Origin: an uncultured Clostridia bacterium
GTDB lineage: Bacteria; Bacillota_A; Clostridia; Oscillospirales; Oscillospiraceae
Reading direction: 5' to 3'
Length of the DNA stretch: 7,152 bases
Assembly (NCBI GenBank): GCA_946408145.1
Contig: CAMJQX010000079.1
Location: 1 to 7,152, forward strand
The position numbers and the translations under genes are program-made. Each line of letters begins with the position of its first letter. The first letter of the stretch is position 1. Below are positions 1 through 5,799 of the stretch, in pieces. The notes under the pieces are model-generated. The model was not told the origin of the DNA. It saw only the letters and a program-made list of their open reading frames with translations, and ran no database searches.

Positions 1-705
1 TTATTCCTTTACCTCGTAGCCGCAGAAGAGGATCGCCGCGCGGGCCATCTCCTCGGTCGGGTCGACGAAGGGGCCTTCCTCTTCGAGCGTGCTCGCGACG
101 ATCGGCAGCTCCGTGCAGCCGAGGATGAAGTAGTCCGCGCCGCGGCCGCGCAGACCGTCCAGCACGTCGCGCCAGTCCTGCGCGGCGGGCTGCAGCGGCA
201 GAGAGGCCTTGACCAGATCGTAGATCAGATGCATGAGCTTTGCCTGCTCCTCCTCGTTCGGAACCAGGTAGGCGACGCCCTGCGCGTCGAGCTCTCTCTG
301 ATAGAGCCCCGTGGCGAGCGTGCCCGTGGTCGCGAGGATCGCGGCGGTTTTGCCGGGGTGAAGCTCGGCGCAGCGCGCCGCCGTTACGCTCAGCACGTTG
401 ATGAAGGGGATCTCCGTCTCCGCCTGCAGGCGGGGCAGGAAGTAGTGCGCCGTGTTGCAGGGCATGAGCAGGCAGTCAGCCCCGCATTTTTCGAGGTTCC
501 GCAGAGCGGAGAGCATCTCCGGCACGGGATCCTCCCCGCCGTGCAGGATGGCGGCGGTGCGGTCGGGGATGGCGGCGTTGTCGTCGACAAAGACGCGGAT
601 GTGCTCATTGTCGCAGTCCGCCCTGGTCATGGTCACGATCTTGATGAGCAGGTCCGCCGTGGCGAGCGGGCCCATGCCGCCCAGAATCCCTATGGTTTTT
701 TTCAT
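1..705 (-). CDS. Aspartate/glutamate racemase family protein
   Basis: Predicted cytoplasmic, cofactor-independent amino-acid racemase of the Asp/Glu/hydantoin racemase superfamily, most like aspartate racemases, which interconvert L- and D-aspartate. The 234-residue protein opens with the family signature KKTIGILGGMGP. It has the two cysteines that act as opposing acid/base residues: C83 in MPCNTAH and C197 in GCTELP, close to C82 and C194 of the Pyrococcus aspartate racemase. N43 and IPDRT (46-50) fit the substrate pocket. Length is normal (about 230-240). I chose the ATG at 703-705 because AAAGGCGG (711-718) lies 8 nt upstream by its AAAGG core and the family begins here; an in-frame ATG at 727-729 would overlap the upstream gene's end. 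The stop codon is at 1-3, so the gene is complete. It is second in an operon, 16 nt behind the TauE-like gene. Because both cysteines are present, a racemase fits better than the YgeA-type variants with one cysteine replaced. Substrate (Asp, Glu or other) is not certain. Confidence 0.9.
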   Translation of the reverse strand: MKKTIGILGGMGPLATADLLIKIVTMTRADCDNEHIRVFVDDNAAIPDRTAAILHGGEDPVPEMLSALRNLEKCGADCLLMPCNTAHYFLPRLQAETEIPFINVLSVTAARCAELHPGKTAAILATTGTLATGLYQRELDAQGVAYLVPNEEEQAKLMHLIYDLVKASLPLQPAAQDWRDVLDGLRGRGADYFILGCTELPIVASTLEEEGPFVDPTEEMARAAILFCGYEVKE

Positions 706-721
706 CTGTTCCGCCTTTCTC

Positions 722-1504
722 TCACACAAAAAGCTCGGAGATGACCTTGACCGCCAGCAGCGCCAGCACCAGCAGAACGACCGGCCGCACGATCCGCGAG
801 CCGTCCTTGATGGCGAGGCCCGAGCCGATATAATGCCCCGCGACGGAGGCCACCGCGCCGATCAGACCCAGCAGCAGGAAGACCTTCCCGTTCATGAGCG
901 AGGTGAACACCGCGCCGAGATTGCTCGCGAGATTTACGAGCTTCACATTGCCGGAGGCCGTGCGCAGGTCGAGGCCGGCCAGCGTGCAGAAGATCAGCAG
1001 CAGGAAGGTGCCGGTCCCGGGCCCGTAAAAGCCGTCATAGCCGCCGACGATGAAGGAGGCGAGACAAACGATGGCGGCGCGCCTGCGCTCGTCCATCTCC
1101 CGGCGTTCCTCGGGCAGCTGCCGCTGCCGCAGGACGACGACGGCGACGATGGGCAGCACGATCAGCAGCAGCCATTTGAGGATCTTCTCGTCGAGCGACA
1201 GCTGCAGCAGCGTGCCCCAGTGGGAGCCGAGCAGCGCCAGCAGGATCGAGGGGACGCCGAGCTTCCAGTCCACATAGCCGTGCTTGACATAGCGTCCGGT
1301 GGACACGGCCGTGCCGATGCAGGAGGAGAGCTTGTTGGTGCCGAGCGCCAGATGCGCGGGCAGCCCCGCGAGAAAATAGGTCGGGACCGAGATGATGCCG
1401 CCGCCTCCGGCGACCCCATCCACAAAAGAGGCCAGAAAGACCCCGATCACCACGATCAGTACCATCCGGAGCGTCAAAGGCTCCGGCATCCAAAGCGACT
1501 GCAT
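722..1504 (-). CDS. TauE/SafE family membrane transporter (YfcA-like)
   Basis: Polytopic inner-membrane protein of 260 residues in the TauE/SafE family, whose members are proposed to export sulfite, sulfoacetate or related organosulfur anions; many homologues have no known substrate. The sequence shows two related halves. The first has a hydrophobic start (about 13-28), then DGVAGGGGIISVP (29-41) and GTNKL (55-59). The second has GGYDGFYGPGTGTF (154-167) and ASGNVKLVN (183-191). These glycine-rich paired motifs and about eight hydrophobic segments are typical of the family and especially of YfcA-like proteins. A charged cytoplasmic loop lies at about 126-143. The start at 1502-1504 is preceded by AAGGAGG (1512-1518) with 7 nt spacing. 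A longer reading from 1543 is rejected because that codon lies upstream of the predicted -10 element. The gene is first in an operon with the amino-acid racemase. The family is secure; the transported substrate is unknown. Confidence 0.9.
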   Translation of the reverse strand: MQSLWMPEPLTLRMVLIVVIGVFLASFVDGVAGGGGIISVPTYFLAGLPAHLALGTNKLSSCIGTAVSTGRYVKHGYVDWKLGVPSILLALLGSHWGTLLQLSLDEKILKWLLLIVLPIVAVVVLRQRQLPEERREMDERRRAAIVCLASFIVGGYDGFYGPGTGTFLLLIFCTLAGLDLRTASGNVKLVNLASNLGAVFTSLMNGKVFLLLGLIGAVASVAGHYIGSGLAIKDGSRIVRPVVLLVLALLAVKVISELFV

Positions 1505-1533
1505 CTCTCCGCCTCCTTCCTGTTTCTGGCTGC

Positions 1534-1562
1534 ATTGTAGCACACAGCGGAGAAAAGGGGAA
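1534..1562 (-). promoter_or_regulatory. Promoter of the transporter-racemase operon
   Basis: On the minus strand there is an extended -10 element, TGTGCTACAAT: TACAAT is at 1534-1539 with TG at 1541-1542. With a 17-nt spacer the -35 position is TTCCCC (1557-1562), which is poor, so the promoter probably relies on the extended -10. Transcription would start near 1527, giving a short leader of about 22 nt before the ATG at 1504. This also supports 1504 over 1543 as the translation start. Confidence 0.5.
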
Positions 1563-1587
1563 GGGGAGAACGGGAAAAGTGCGCGGG
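1557..1587 (+). other. Potential G-quadruplex tract between divergent promoters
   Basis: Four G runs lie on the plus strand: GGGG at 1557-1560, GGGG at 1563-1566, GGG at 1572-1574 and GGG at 1585-1587, with loops of 2, 5 and 10 nt. The first part sits in an uninterrupted purine run (1549-1570). The last loop exceeds the usual 7-nt limit, so this is a relaxed match only. It overlaps the -35 position of the minus-strand promoter and ends 4 nt before the -35 of the plus-strand promoter. Confidence 0.3.
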
Positions 1588-1591
1588 AATC

Positions 1592-1620
1592 TTGCTCAAA
1601 GGGAGCGAGTATGATATGAT
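1592..1620 (+). promoter_or_regulatory. Promoter of the aminotransferase-mogA operon
   Basis: TTGCTC (1592-1597) and TATGAT (1615-1620) are separated by exactly 17 nt. TATGAT matches the SigA -10 consensus at five of six positions and is preceded by TGA (1612-1614), an extended -10. Transcription would start near 1627, leaving a leader of about 49 nt before the ATG at 1676. An overlapping second TATGAT (1610-1615) is only 12 nt from the -35 and is less likely to be used. Confidence 0.6.
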
Positions 1621-1675
1621 AGTTCTATCGAAAGACCCCGATTCCGGATGATAATGCTTTGAAAGGACGGATGAA

Positions 1676-2953
1676 ATGAAGACCTATGCGGAAAGAAGCC
1701 GCGAGGAACTGCTGGAGGAATTGAAACAGGCGCAGGCCCGCTATGACGAGCTGAAGGGCCGCGGCCTTTCGCTGAACATGGCGCGCGGCAAGCCCGGTAC
1801 CGAGCAGCTGGACATGAACCGGCCCATGATGGATCTGCTGCGCTCGGACAGTGATTACGTCAGCGACGGGATCGACGTGCGCAACTACGGCAATCTGGAG
1901 GGCATCCCCGCCTGCCGGAGGCTCTTTGCGGAGCTGCTGAACGTCAGACCCGAGAACATCTTCGTCGGCGGCAGCGCCTCGCTGCAGCTGATGTACGACA
2001 CGATCAGCAAGGCCTATCTTTTCGGCCGCGGCAAAGGGGCGACGCCCTGGGCGAAGCTCGAAAAAGTGCGCTGGCTCTGCCCCGCGCCCGGCTATGACCG
2101 GCATTTCGCCATCTCCGAGGCCTTCGGCATGGAGATGATCCCGATCCCCATGAACGCCGAGGGGCCGGATATGGATCTCGTGGAGGAATTGGTACGCGAC
2201 CCGGCCGTCAAGGGCATGTGGTGCGTGCCGAAGTTCTCCAACCCCGACGGCATCGTCTACAGCGAGAAGACCATCCGGCGCATCGCGGCCATGGAGACCG
2301 CGGCGGACGACTTTCTGCTGATGTGGGACAACGCCTACTGCGTGCATGAGTTCGCGGCGGAATACCGCCCCATCCCGGACATCCTCTCCCTCTGCGCCGA
2401 GTACGGCCACGCCGACCGCGTGTTCGAGTTCGCCTCGACCTCCAAGATCACCTTCCCCGGCGCGGGCATCTCCTGCTTTGCCTGCAGCGAGGAAAACATG
2501 GCCTGGATGAAGAAGCTGCTCAACGTGCAGATCATCTCCTACGACAAGGTCAATCAGCTGCGCCATGTGCGCTATCTGAAGGACAAGGCGGGCGTGCTGG
2601 CCCTGATGAAGAAGCACGCGGGGATCCTGGGGCCGAAATTCGCCTGCGTACTGGACGCGCTGGAGAAGGAGATCGCGCCGCTCGGCATCGCCCGCTGGGA
2701 AAAGCCCGTGGGCGGCTACTTTGTGAGCGTCAACTGCATGCCGGGCACGGCCATGGAGACCTGGCGCCTGTGCAAAGAGGCGGGTTTGACCATGACCAAG
2801 GCCGGGGCCACCTACCCCTACGGCAAAGACCCGCAGGACAGCAACCTCCGCGTGGCGCCCTCGCTGCCCCCGGTGGAACAGCTGGAGCAGGCCATGGAGA
2901 TCTTCTGCGCCAGCCTGAAGCTCGCCGCGCTCAAAAAGCTCACGGCGGAATAA
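1676..2953 (+). CDS. Aspartate aminotransferase-like PLP enzyme (class Ic type)
   Basis: Predicted cytosolic fold-type I pyridoxal-phosphate aminotransferase of 425 residues. It resembles the aspartate aminotransferase group found in Actinobacteria and Firmicutes (Pfam Asp_aminotransf type), which moves amino groups between aspartate/oxaloacetate and glutamate/2-oxoglutarate. Visible landmarks in order: a charged N-terminal helix (5-28), the entry motif LNMARGKPG (33-41), YGN (71-73), the cofactor phosphate loop GGSAS (98-102), NPDG (189-192), the ring-contacting DNAY (218-221), the Schiff-base lysine K257 in STSKITFPGAG, and the substrate-carboxylate arginine R392 in NLRVAPS. All expected catalytic residues are present and the length is normal. 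AAAGGA (1662-1667) lies 8 nt before the ATG. The gene is first in an operon with mogA and divergent from the transporter-racemase operon. The aminotransferase assignment is firm. Aspartate as the substrate is inferred from family resemblance; other acidic substrates are possible. Confidence 0.9.
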   Translation: MKTYAERSREELLEELKQAQARYDELKGRGLSLNMARGKPGTEQLDMNRPMMDLLRSDSDYVSDGIDVRNYGNLEGIPACRRLFAELLNVRPENIFVGGSASLQLMYDTISKAYLFGRGKGATPWAKLEKVRWLCPAPGYDRHFAISEAFGMEMIPIPMNAEGPDMDLVEELVRDPAVKGMWCVPKFSNPDGIVYSEKTIRRIAAMETAADDFLLMWDNAYCVHEFAAEYRPIPDILSLCAEYGHADRVFEFASTSKITFPGAGISCFACSEENMAWMKKLLNVQIISYDKVNQLRHVRYLKDKAGVLALMKKHAGILGPKFACVLDALEKEIAPLGIARWEKPVGGYFVSVNCMPGTAMETWRLCKEAGLTMTKAGATYPYGKDPQDSNLRVAPSLPPVEQLEQAMEIFCASLKLAALKKLTAE

Positions 2954-2962
2954 GGAGAAGCG

Positions 2963-3478
2963 ATGCACATGCACGAAAAGAAAACTTACGCTGCGGCGGT
3001 CATCACGATCAGCGACAAGGGCTATCGCGGCGAGCGCGAGGACACCAGCGGCCCCGCGGTCTGCAGGATGCTGGAGGAGGCGGGCTTTGAGGTGGTCTAC
3101 ACCTCCATCCTGCCGGACGAGCGCGCGCAGATCAGCGAAGAGCTGATCCGCTGCGCCGACGAAAAGCGCATCCCCCTCGTCGTGACCACGGGCGGCACGG
3201 GCTTTTCCCAGCGGGACATCACGCCCGAGGCGACGCTCGACGTTGTGGAGCGCGAGACGCGCGGCATCCCCGAGGCGATGCGCTGGGCGAGCCTGCAGAT
3301 CACGCCGCGCGGCTGCCTGAGCCGCAGCGCCGCCGGCATCCGCGGCAAGACGCTGATCGTCAACCTGCCCGGCAGCGAGAAGGCCGCGAAGGAGAATCTG
3401 GCCGCGGTGCTCGACGCGCTGGGCCACGCGATGGAGATGCTCTGCGCCGAGGGCTCCACCGACCACGCCCACGGCTGA
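2963..3478 (+). CDS. mogA: MogA/MoaB family molybdenum cofactor biosynthesis protein
   Basis: Predicted molybdopterin adenylyltransferase: it activates molybdopterin with ATP to give adenylyl-molybdopterin, the step before molybdate insertion, in the cytoplasm. The 171-residue protein has the family fold signatures in order: VITISDKG (13-20), LPDER (50-54), TTGGTG (75-80), RDITPEAT (84-91), SRSAAGIRG (120-128) and NLPGS (134-138). D52 and D85 align with D49 and D82 of E. coli MogA, both important for catalysis. It lacks the longer C-terminus of E. coli MogA and so is MoaB-sized; MogA versus MoaB cannot be settled from this protein alone. AAGGAG (2952-2957) overlaps the upstream TAA and sits 5 nt from the ATG at 2963, favouring it over the ATG at 2969 and suggesting translational coupling to the aminotransferase. 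A terminator follows 22 nt after the stop. No other molybdenum-cofactor gene is visible nearby. Confidence 0.88.
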   Translation: MHMHEKKTYAAAVITISDKGYRGEREDTSGPAVCRMLEEAGFEVVYTSILPDERAQISEELIRCADEKRIPLVVTTGGTGFSQRDITPEATLDVVERETRGIPEAMRWASLQITPRGCLSRSAAGIRGKTLIVNLPGSEKAAKENLAAVLDALGHAMEMLCAEGSTDHAHG

Positions 3479-3496
3479 ACAGTTCCTTAAAACAAA

Positions 3497-3530
3497 CAAA
3501 AGCTCCCTGCTTTCAAGCAGGGAGCTTTTT
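3497..3530. terminator. Bidirectional intrinsic terminator between mogA and the MATE gene
   Basis: AGCTCCCTGC (3501-3510) and GCAGGGAGCT (3517-3526) form a perfect 10-bp stem with loop TTTCAA. On the plus strand it is followed by a T run (3526-3530). On the minus strand it is followed by TTTTGTTTGTTTT, and flanking A/T pairs extend the stem. It lies 22 nt after the mogA stop and 19 nt after the convergent MATE stop, so it can serve both. Confidence 0.92.
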
Positions 3531-3545
3531 GACGCAACGGCGGGA

Positions 3546-4910
3546 TCAATCCCGGACCGTAACGGCGGTCATGGCGTTTTTGCCCAGATAGTAGTAGAGC
3601 AGCAGCAGGATCGTGCACAGGACCCAGCCGGCGGGATAGCCCAGCGCGACGGCCGTCAGCCCGCCGCCGAGGCGGTAGGAGACGAAGAGGTAGATCTGCC
3701 GGAAGACCACGAAGGAAGACAGGCAGATGATCATGGAGGAGCGGGTGTTGCCCGCGCCGCGCAGCGCGCCGAGATAGACCTGATTGATGGCAAAGGCGAG
3801 ATAGAAGGGGGAGATCACCCGGATGAACCAGCTGCCGTAGCGGATGACTTCCGCGTCGCTGTTGAAGAGCCTTGTGAGCTGCGGCGCGAAGAGCATCAGC
3901 GGCGTGAGCAGGACCGTCATCGTCACAAGGCCCATCACCACGCCGATGCGCACGGCCTTTTTCGCGCGGTCAAGATTCCCGGCGCCGAGGTTCTGTCCGA
4001 TAAAGGTAGTGATCGAGGTCGAAAGGCTCATCATCGGCAGCATCGCAAAGGAGTCCACGCGGTTGTAGGCGGTCCAGCCCGCGAGGATCGTGCTCGCGAA
4101 CCGGTTTACATAAGACTGGACAAACACGTTCGAGAGGGACGTGATGCCCATCTGCACGGCGGAGGGGATGCCGATCAGGCAGATCTTCCTCAGGATCGGA
4201 AGATCGATGCGCAGCTTCGAAAGCTCCACCTTATAGTCGGCGTCGGTCCGCAGCAGCAGGCGCATGACCAGGATCGCGGAGAGGAACTGCGAGATCACGG
4301 TGGCCCAGGCGGCGCCGGCGATGCCCATACCCAGAAAACCGGTAAAGAGGACGTCCAGCACCGTATTGGTCATCGTGCAGAAAATGAGCAGATACAGCGG
4401 CCGCGTCGAATCGCCGACGGCGCGGAGGATGGCCGCGCAGGAGTTGTAAAGATGGACGCCCGTGATGCCGCAGAAAAAGATACGCAGGTATTCGGCCGCC
4501 TGGGCGAACACGTCCTCCGGCGTCTGCATCATGCGGAGCATGGCAGGCGTCGCCAGCACGCCGACCACGGTCAGCAGCACACAGGTGGCGAGCGTCAGCA
4601 GGATGGTGGTATGTACGGCCTCACTGAGCTTCCGGGCGTCCTTCGCTCCGAAGTACTGGGCGATGACCACGGTGGAGCCGGTGGACAGGCCGATGAACAC
4701 GCTGACGAGGGCGTTGATGACCGGGCCGGTGCAGCCGACGGCTGCCAGCGCCTCTTTCCCCACGTAGTTTCCGACTACGATGGAGTCGACGGTATTGTAA
4801 AGCTGCTGAAAGAGGTTGCCGATCAGCAGCGGGATCGCAAAGGTGATCAGCAGCCGCGGGATACTGCCGGCGGTCATATCCGTATCCCTGCGGCGGAAGA
4901 CAGAGGCCAA
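3546..4910 (-). CDS. MATE family efflux transporter (YoeA-like)
   Basis: Predicted 454-residue inner-membrane antiporter of the multidrug and toxic compound extrusion family, which exports cationic drugs, dyes or metabolites using a Na+ or H+ gradient. Twelve hydrophobic segments in two six-helix lobes are apparent. Key motifs are MTAGSIPRLL (12-21), QLYNTVDSIVVGNYVG (36-51), AQYFGAKD (84-91) and ILRAVGDSTRP (161-171) in the first lobe, and IGQNLGAGN (304-312) and GALRGAGNTR (381-390) in the second. The pair ILRAVGDSTRP/GALRGAGNTR marks the internal two-fold repeat. Length is typical. The likely start is TTG at 4908-4910, with GGGAGG (4919-4924) 8 nt upstream and a promoter just beyond. ATG at 4875-4877 (residue 12) is an alternative with a weaker ribosome binding site, but many homologues carry a short N-terminal extension before the MT-GSI motif. 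It is transcribed alone and converges on mogA. Substrate is unknown. Confidence 0.92.
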   Translation of the reverse strand: MASVFRRRDTDMTAGSIPRLLITFAIPLLIGNLFQQLYNTVDSIVVGNYVGKEALAAVGCTGPVINALVSVFIGLSTGSTVVIAQYFGAKDARKLSEAVHTTILLTLATCVLLTVVGVLATPAMLRMMQTPEDVFAQAAEYLRIFFCGITGVHLYNSCAAILRAVGDSTRPLYLLIFCTMTNTVLDVLFTGFLGMGIAGAAWATVISQFLSAILVMRLLLRTDADYKVELSKLRIDLPILRKICLIGIPSAVQMGITSLSNVFVQSYVNRFASTILAGWTAYNRVDSFAMLPMMSLSTSITTFIGQNLGAGNLDRAKKAVRIGVVMGLVTMTVLLTPLMLFAPQLTRLFNSDAEVIRYGSWFIRVISPFYLAFAINQVYLGALRGAGNTRSSMIICLSSFVVFRQIYLFVSYRLGGGLTAVALGYPAGWVLCTILLLLYYYLGKNAMTAVTVRD

Positions 4911-4924
4911 GGGAAATCCCTCCC
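4908..4924 (-). promoter_or_regulatory. Ribosome binding site and TTG start of the MATE gene
   Basis: On the minus strand GGGAGG (4919-4924) precedes a TTG start (4908-4910) by 8 nt. The sequence AGGGATTTCCCT (4910-4921) is an inverted repeat that could form a small hairpin joining part of the Shine-Dalgarno sequence to the bases before TTG. The rare start codon and hairpin would both lower translation. The alternative start is ATG at 4875-4877. Confidence 0.5.
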
Positions 4925-4942
4925 GAATAAGAATCCGAGACC

Positions 4943-4971
4943 ACTATATGCCCCGCGTGCGGAAATGTCAA
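4943..4971 (-). promoter_or_regulatory. Near-consensus SigA promoter of the MATE gene
   Basis: On the minus strand there is a perfect -35 hexamer TTGACA (4966-4971), a 17-nt spacer, and TATAGT (4943-4948), which matches the -10 consensus at five of six positions. The predicted start near 4936 gives a leader of about 26 nt before the TTG codon. It is the best-matching promoter in the window and suggests strong constitutive transcription unless repressed; I see no clear operator. Confidence 0.8.
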
Positions 4972-5008
4972 CAGGCGGAGCCGGGCCTGAAAAAGCTTAA
5001 ATTATCAG

Positions 5009-5047
5009 AAAAAACCGCCGCGGGATAGAGGACCTGTCCCTGCGGCG
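5009..5047 (-). terminator. Intrinsic terminator downstream of the CarD-like gene
   Basis: On the minus strand a GC-rich hairpin forms between 5037-5047 and 5016-5025. There are six pairs between 5042-5047 and 5016-5021, a one-base bulge at 5041, and four pairs between 5037-5040 and 5022-5025. It is followed by TTTTTT (5009-5014). It lies about 50 nt after the CarD stop and before the MATE promoter, separating the two transcription units. Confidence 0.75.
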
Positions 5048-5059
5048 CGGCACTTGCTG

Positions 5060-5077
5060 AAAAAAAGGCGACCCGCC
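5060..5077 (-). terminator. Possible small first terminator after the CarD-like gene
   Basis: On the minus strand GGCG (5074-5077), loop GGT and CGCC (5067-5070) are followed by seven T (5060-5066). The four-pair stem is short, so on its own it may be weak. With the stronger hairpin at 5009-5047 it makes a tandem arrangement. Confidence 0.4.
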
Positions 5078-5096
5078 CTGAAAGATGATCGGAGAG

Positions 5097-5591
5097 CTAC
5101 TGCAGCTCCCCGATCCGGTTTTTGATATACTCTTCCACATCCTGCAGTTCGAGATCCAGCGCCACAGCCAGCTCCCCGTGCAGTATGTCCCGTGCGCGTT
5201 TCAGCGTGGCCTCGGCCCGGCTGGATTTGGTCTTGCGCTCCGCCATGCGCAGGCGCAGGCCCTTGACGATGGCGACCAGCGCCTCGCAGCTGTGCCGCTT
5301 GAAGAGCTCCTTATAGAAGGCGTCCACGTGATTGAAGCGGTTATCGTTGCAGATGGCGGGTTCGATGCCGGGCATGGCGTCAATGAGCGCTTCCGCCTCT
5401 TCCCGGCTCATCACCGGGCGCATATACACGTTCGAATCGATCGGCGCGAAGTAGACACCCGATCCGACGAAGGGGCTGAGGTGGTAGTACACCTTGTCCC
5501 GCGAGGAACCGGACATCGGCAGCGTGTCGATCTTATCGACGGTGCAGACGCCGTTCTCCCCGTAAATGATCTTGTCTCCCACCGAAAACAT
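5097..5591 (-). CDS. CarD/CdnL-like transcriptional regulator
   Basis: Predicted 164-residue cytoplasmic protein of the CarD/CdnL/TRCF family. Such proteins bind the RNA polymerase beta subunit through an N-terminal Tudor-like domain and tune open-complex stability at promoters. The start MFSVGDKIIYGENGVCTVDKI (first 21 residues) and the strand-rich stretch to about 58 (DKVYYHLSP, FAPIDSNVYMRPV) match the polymerase-interaction domain. The remainder is helical, with SREEAEALID (62-71), a basic stretch at about 111-133, and KRARDILHGELAVAL (131-145), the conserved last part of the family's DNA-contacting domain. Length fits the short clostridial members. The start is supported by GGGAG (5601-5605), 9 nt before ATG (5589-5591). 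The gene has its own promoter, is followed by tandem terminators, and is divergent from hemZ. The protein contains no tryptophan, although well-studied CarD proteins use one to contact the -10 upstream edge. The regulon is unknown. Confidence 0.85.
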   Translation of the reverse strand: MFSVGDKIIYGENGVCTVDKIDTLPMSGSSRDKVYYHLSPFVGSGVYFAPIDSNVYMRPVMSREEAEALIDAMPGIEPAICNDNRFNHVDAFYKELFKRHSCEALVAIVKGLRLRMAERKTKSSRAEATLKRARDILHGELAVALDLELQDVEEYIKNRIGELQ

Positions 5592-5625
5592 GCAATATTT
5601 CTCCCATCCTATTACTCATACCTAT

Positions 5626-5675
5626 ATATTACACGAAAAATCCAGTGTTTTCAAGACTTTTTTGCAATTTATTGC
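5626..5675 (-). promoter_or_regulatory. Promoter of the CarD-like gene with A-tract upstream element
   Basis: On the minus strand TTGAAA (5649-5654), a 17-nt spacer and TAATAT (5626-5631) form a good SigA promoter. Transcription would start near 5619, giving a leader of about 28 nt. Just upstream of the -35, the minus strand reads AATTGCAAAAAAGTC (5655-5669), an A-tract resembling an UP element, next to the small inverted repeat GCAAT-TT-ATTGC (5664-5675). Confidence 0.7.
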
Positions 5676-5696
5676 TTCAAATTTTATGTGTAATAT
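5626..5696. repeat. Spaced 9-bp inverted repeat in the carD-hemZ control region
   Basis: ATATTACAC (5626-5634) and GTGTAATAT (5688-5696) are perfect reverse complements separated by 53 nt. The left arm covers the -10 of the CarD promoter. It may be a paired operator or a chance match in AT-rich DNA. Confidence 0.3.
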
Positions 5697-5704
5697 CACT
5701 CGAT

Positions 5705-5726
5705 CGCTCCGCGCGGCAAAGGAGCG
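5705..5726. repeat. Inverted repeat upstream of the hemZ promoter
   Basis: CGCTCC (5705-5710) and GGAGCG (5721-5726) are perfect six-base arms separated by 10 nt, ending 18 nt before the hemZ -35. Position suits an activator or repressor site, but the arms are short and no known operator is recognised. Confidence 0.25.
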
Positions 5727-5744
5727 GACAGAAGGAATTGAAGA

Positions 5745-5773
5745 TTGTATTCCGGAGGCGGCTATGCTACAAT
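5745..5773 (+). promoter_or_regulatory. hemZ: Promoter of hemZ
   Basis: TTGTAT (5745-5750), a 17-nt spacer and TACAAT (5768-5773) with an extended TGC (5765-5767) form a SigA-type promoter. Transcription would start near 5780, giving a leader of about 40 nt. It is back to back with the CarD promoter, with about 90 nt between the two -35 elements. Confidence 0.65.
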
Positions 5774-5799
5774 ATCTGCATGACGCTATCATCCGAGGG

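Noticed and set aside
452..1540. A 362-codon plus-strand frame antisense to the racemase and transporter
   Set aside because: It is rich in Arg, Gln and Asp without domain features, spans two real genes and their gap, and has no supporting ribosome binding site.
1648..1662. Tiny upstream frame (four codons and a stop) in the aminotransferase leader
   Set aside because: No Shine-Dalgarno sequence precedes it, and such short frames are common by chance.
2963..3478. Histidines at both ends of MogA (MHMH start, DHAHG end) as a possible metal-binding feature
   Set aside because: Only a few residues at ends that are variable and probably disordered in the family; too little to claim metal binding.
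1625..3499. A 624-codon minus-strand open frame antisense to the aminotransferase and mogA
   Set aside because: The plus strand encodes two proteins with intact catalytic motifs. The antisense product is a low-complexity Ala/Arg/His/Gly-rich sequence typical of GC-rich antisense frames, and it spans two genes and the intergenic gap.
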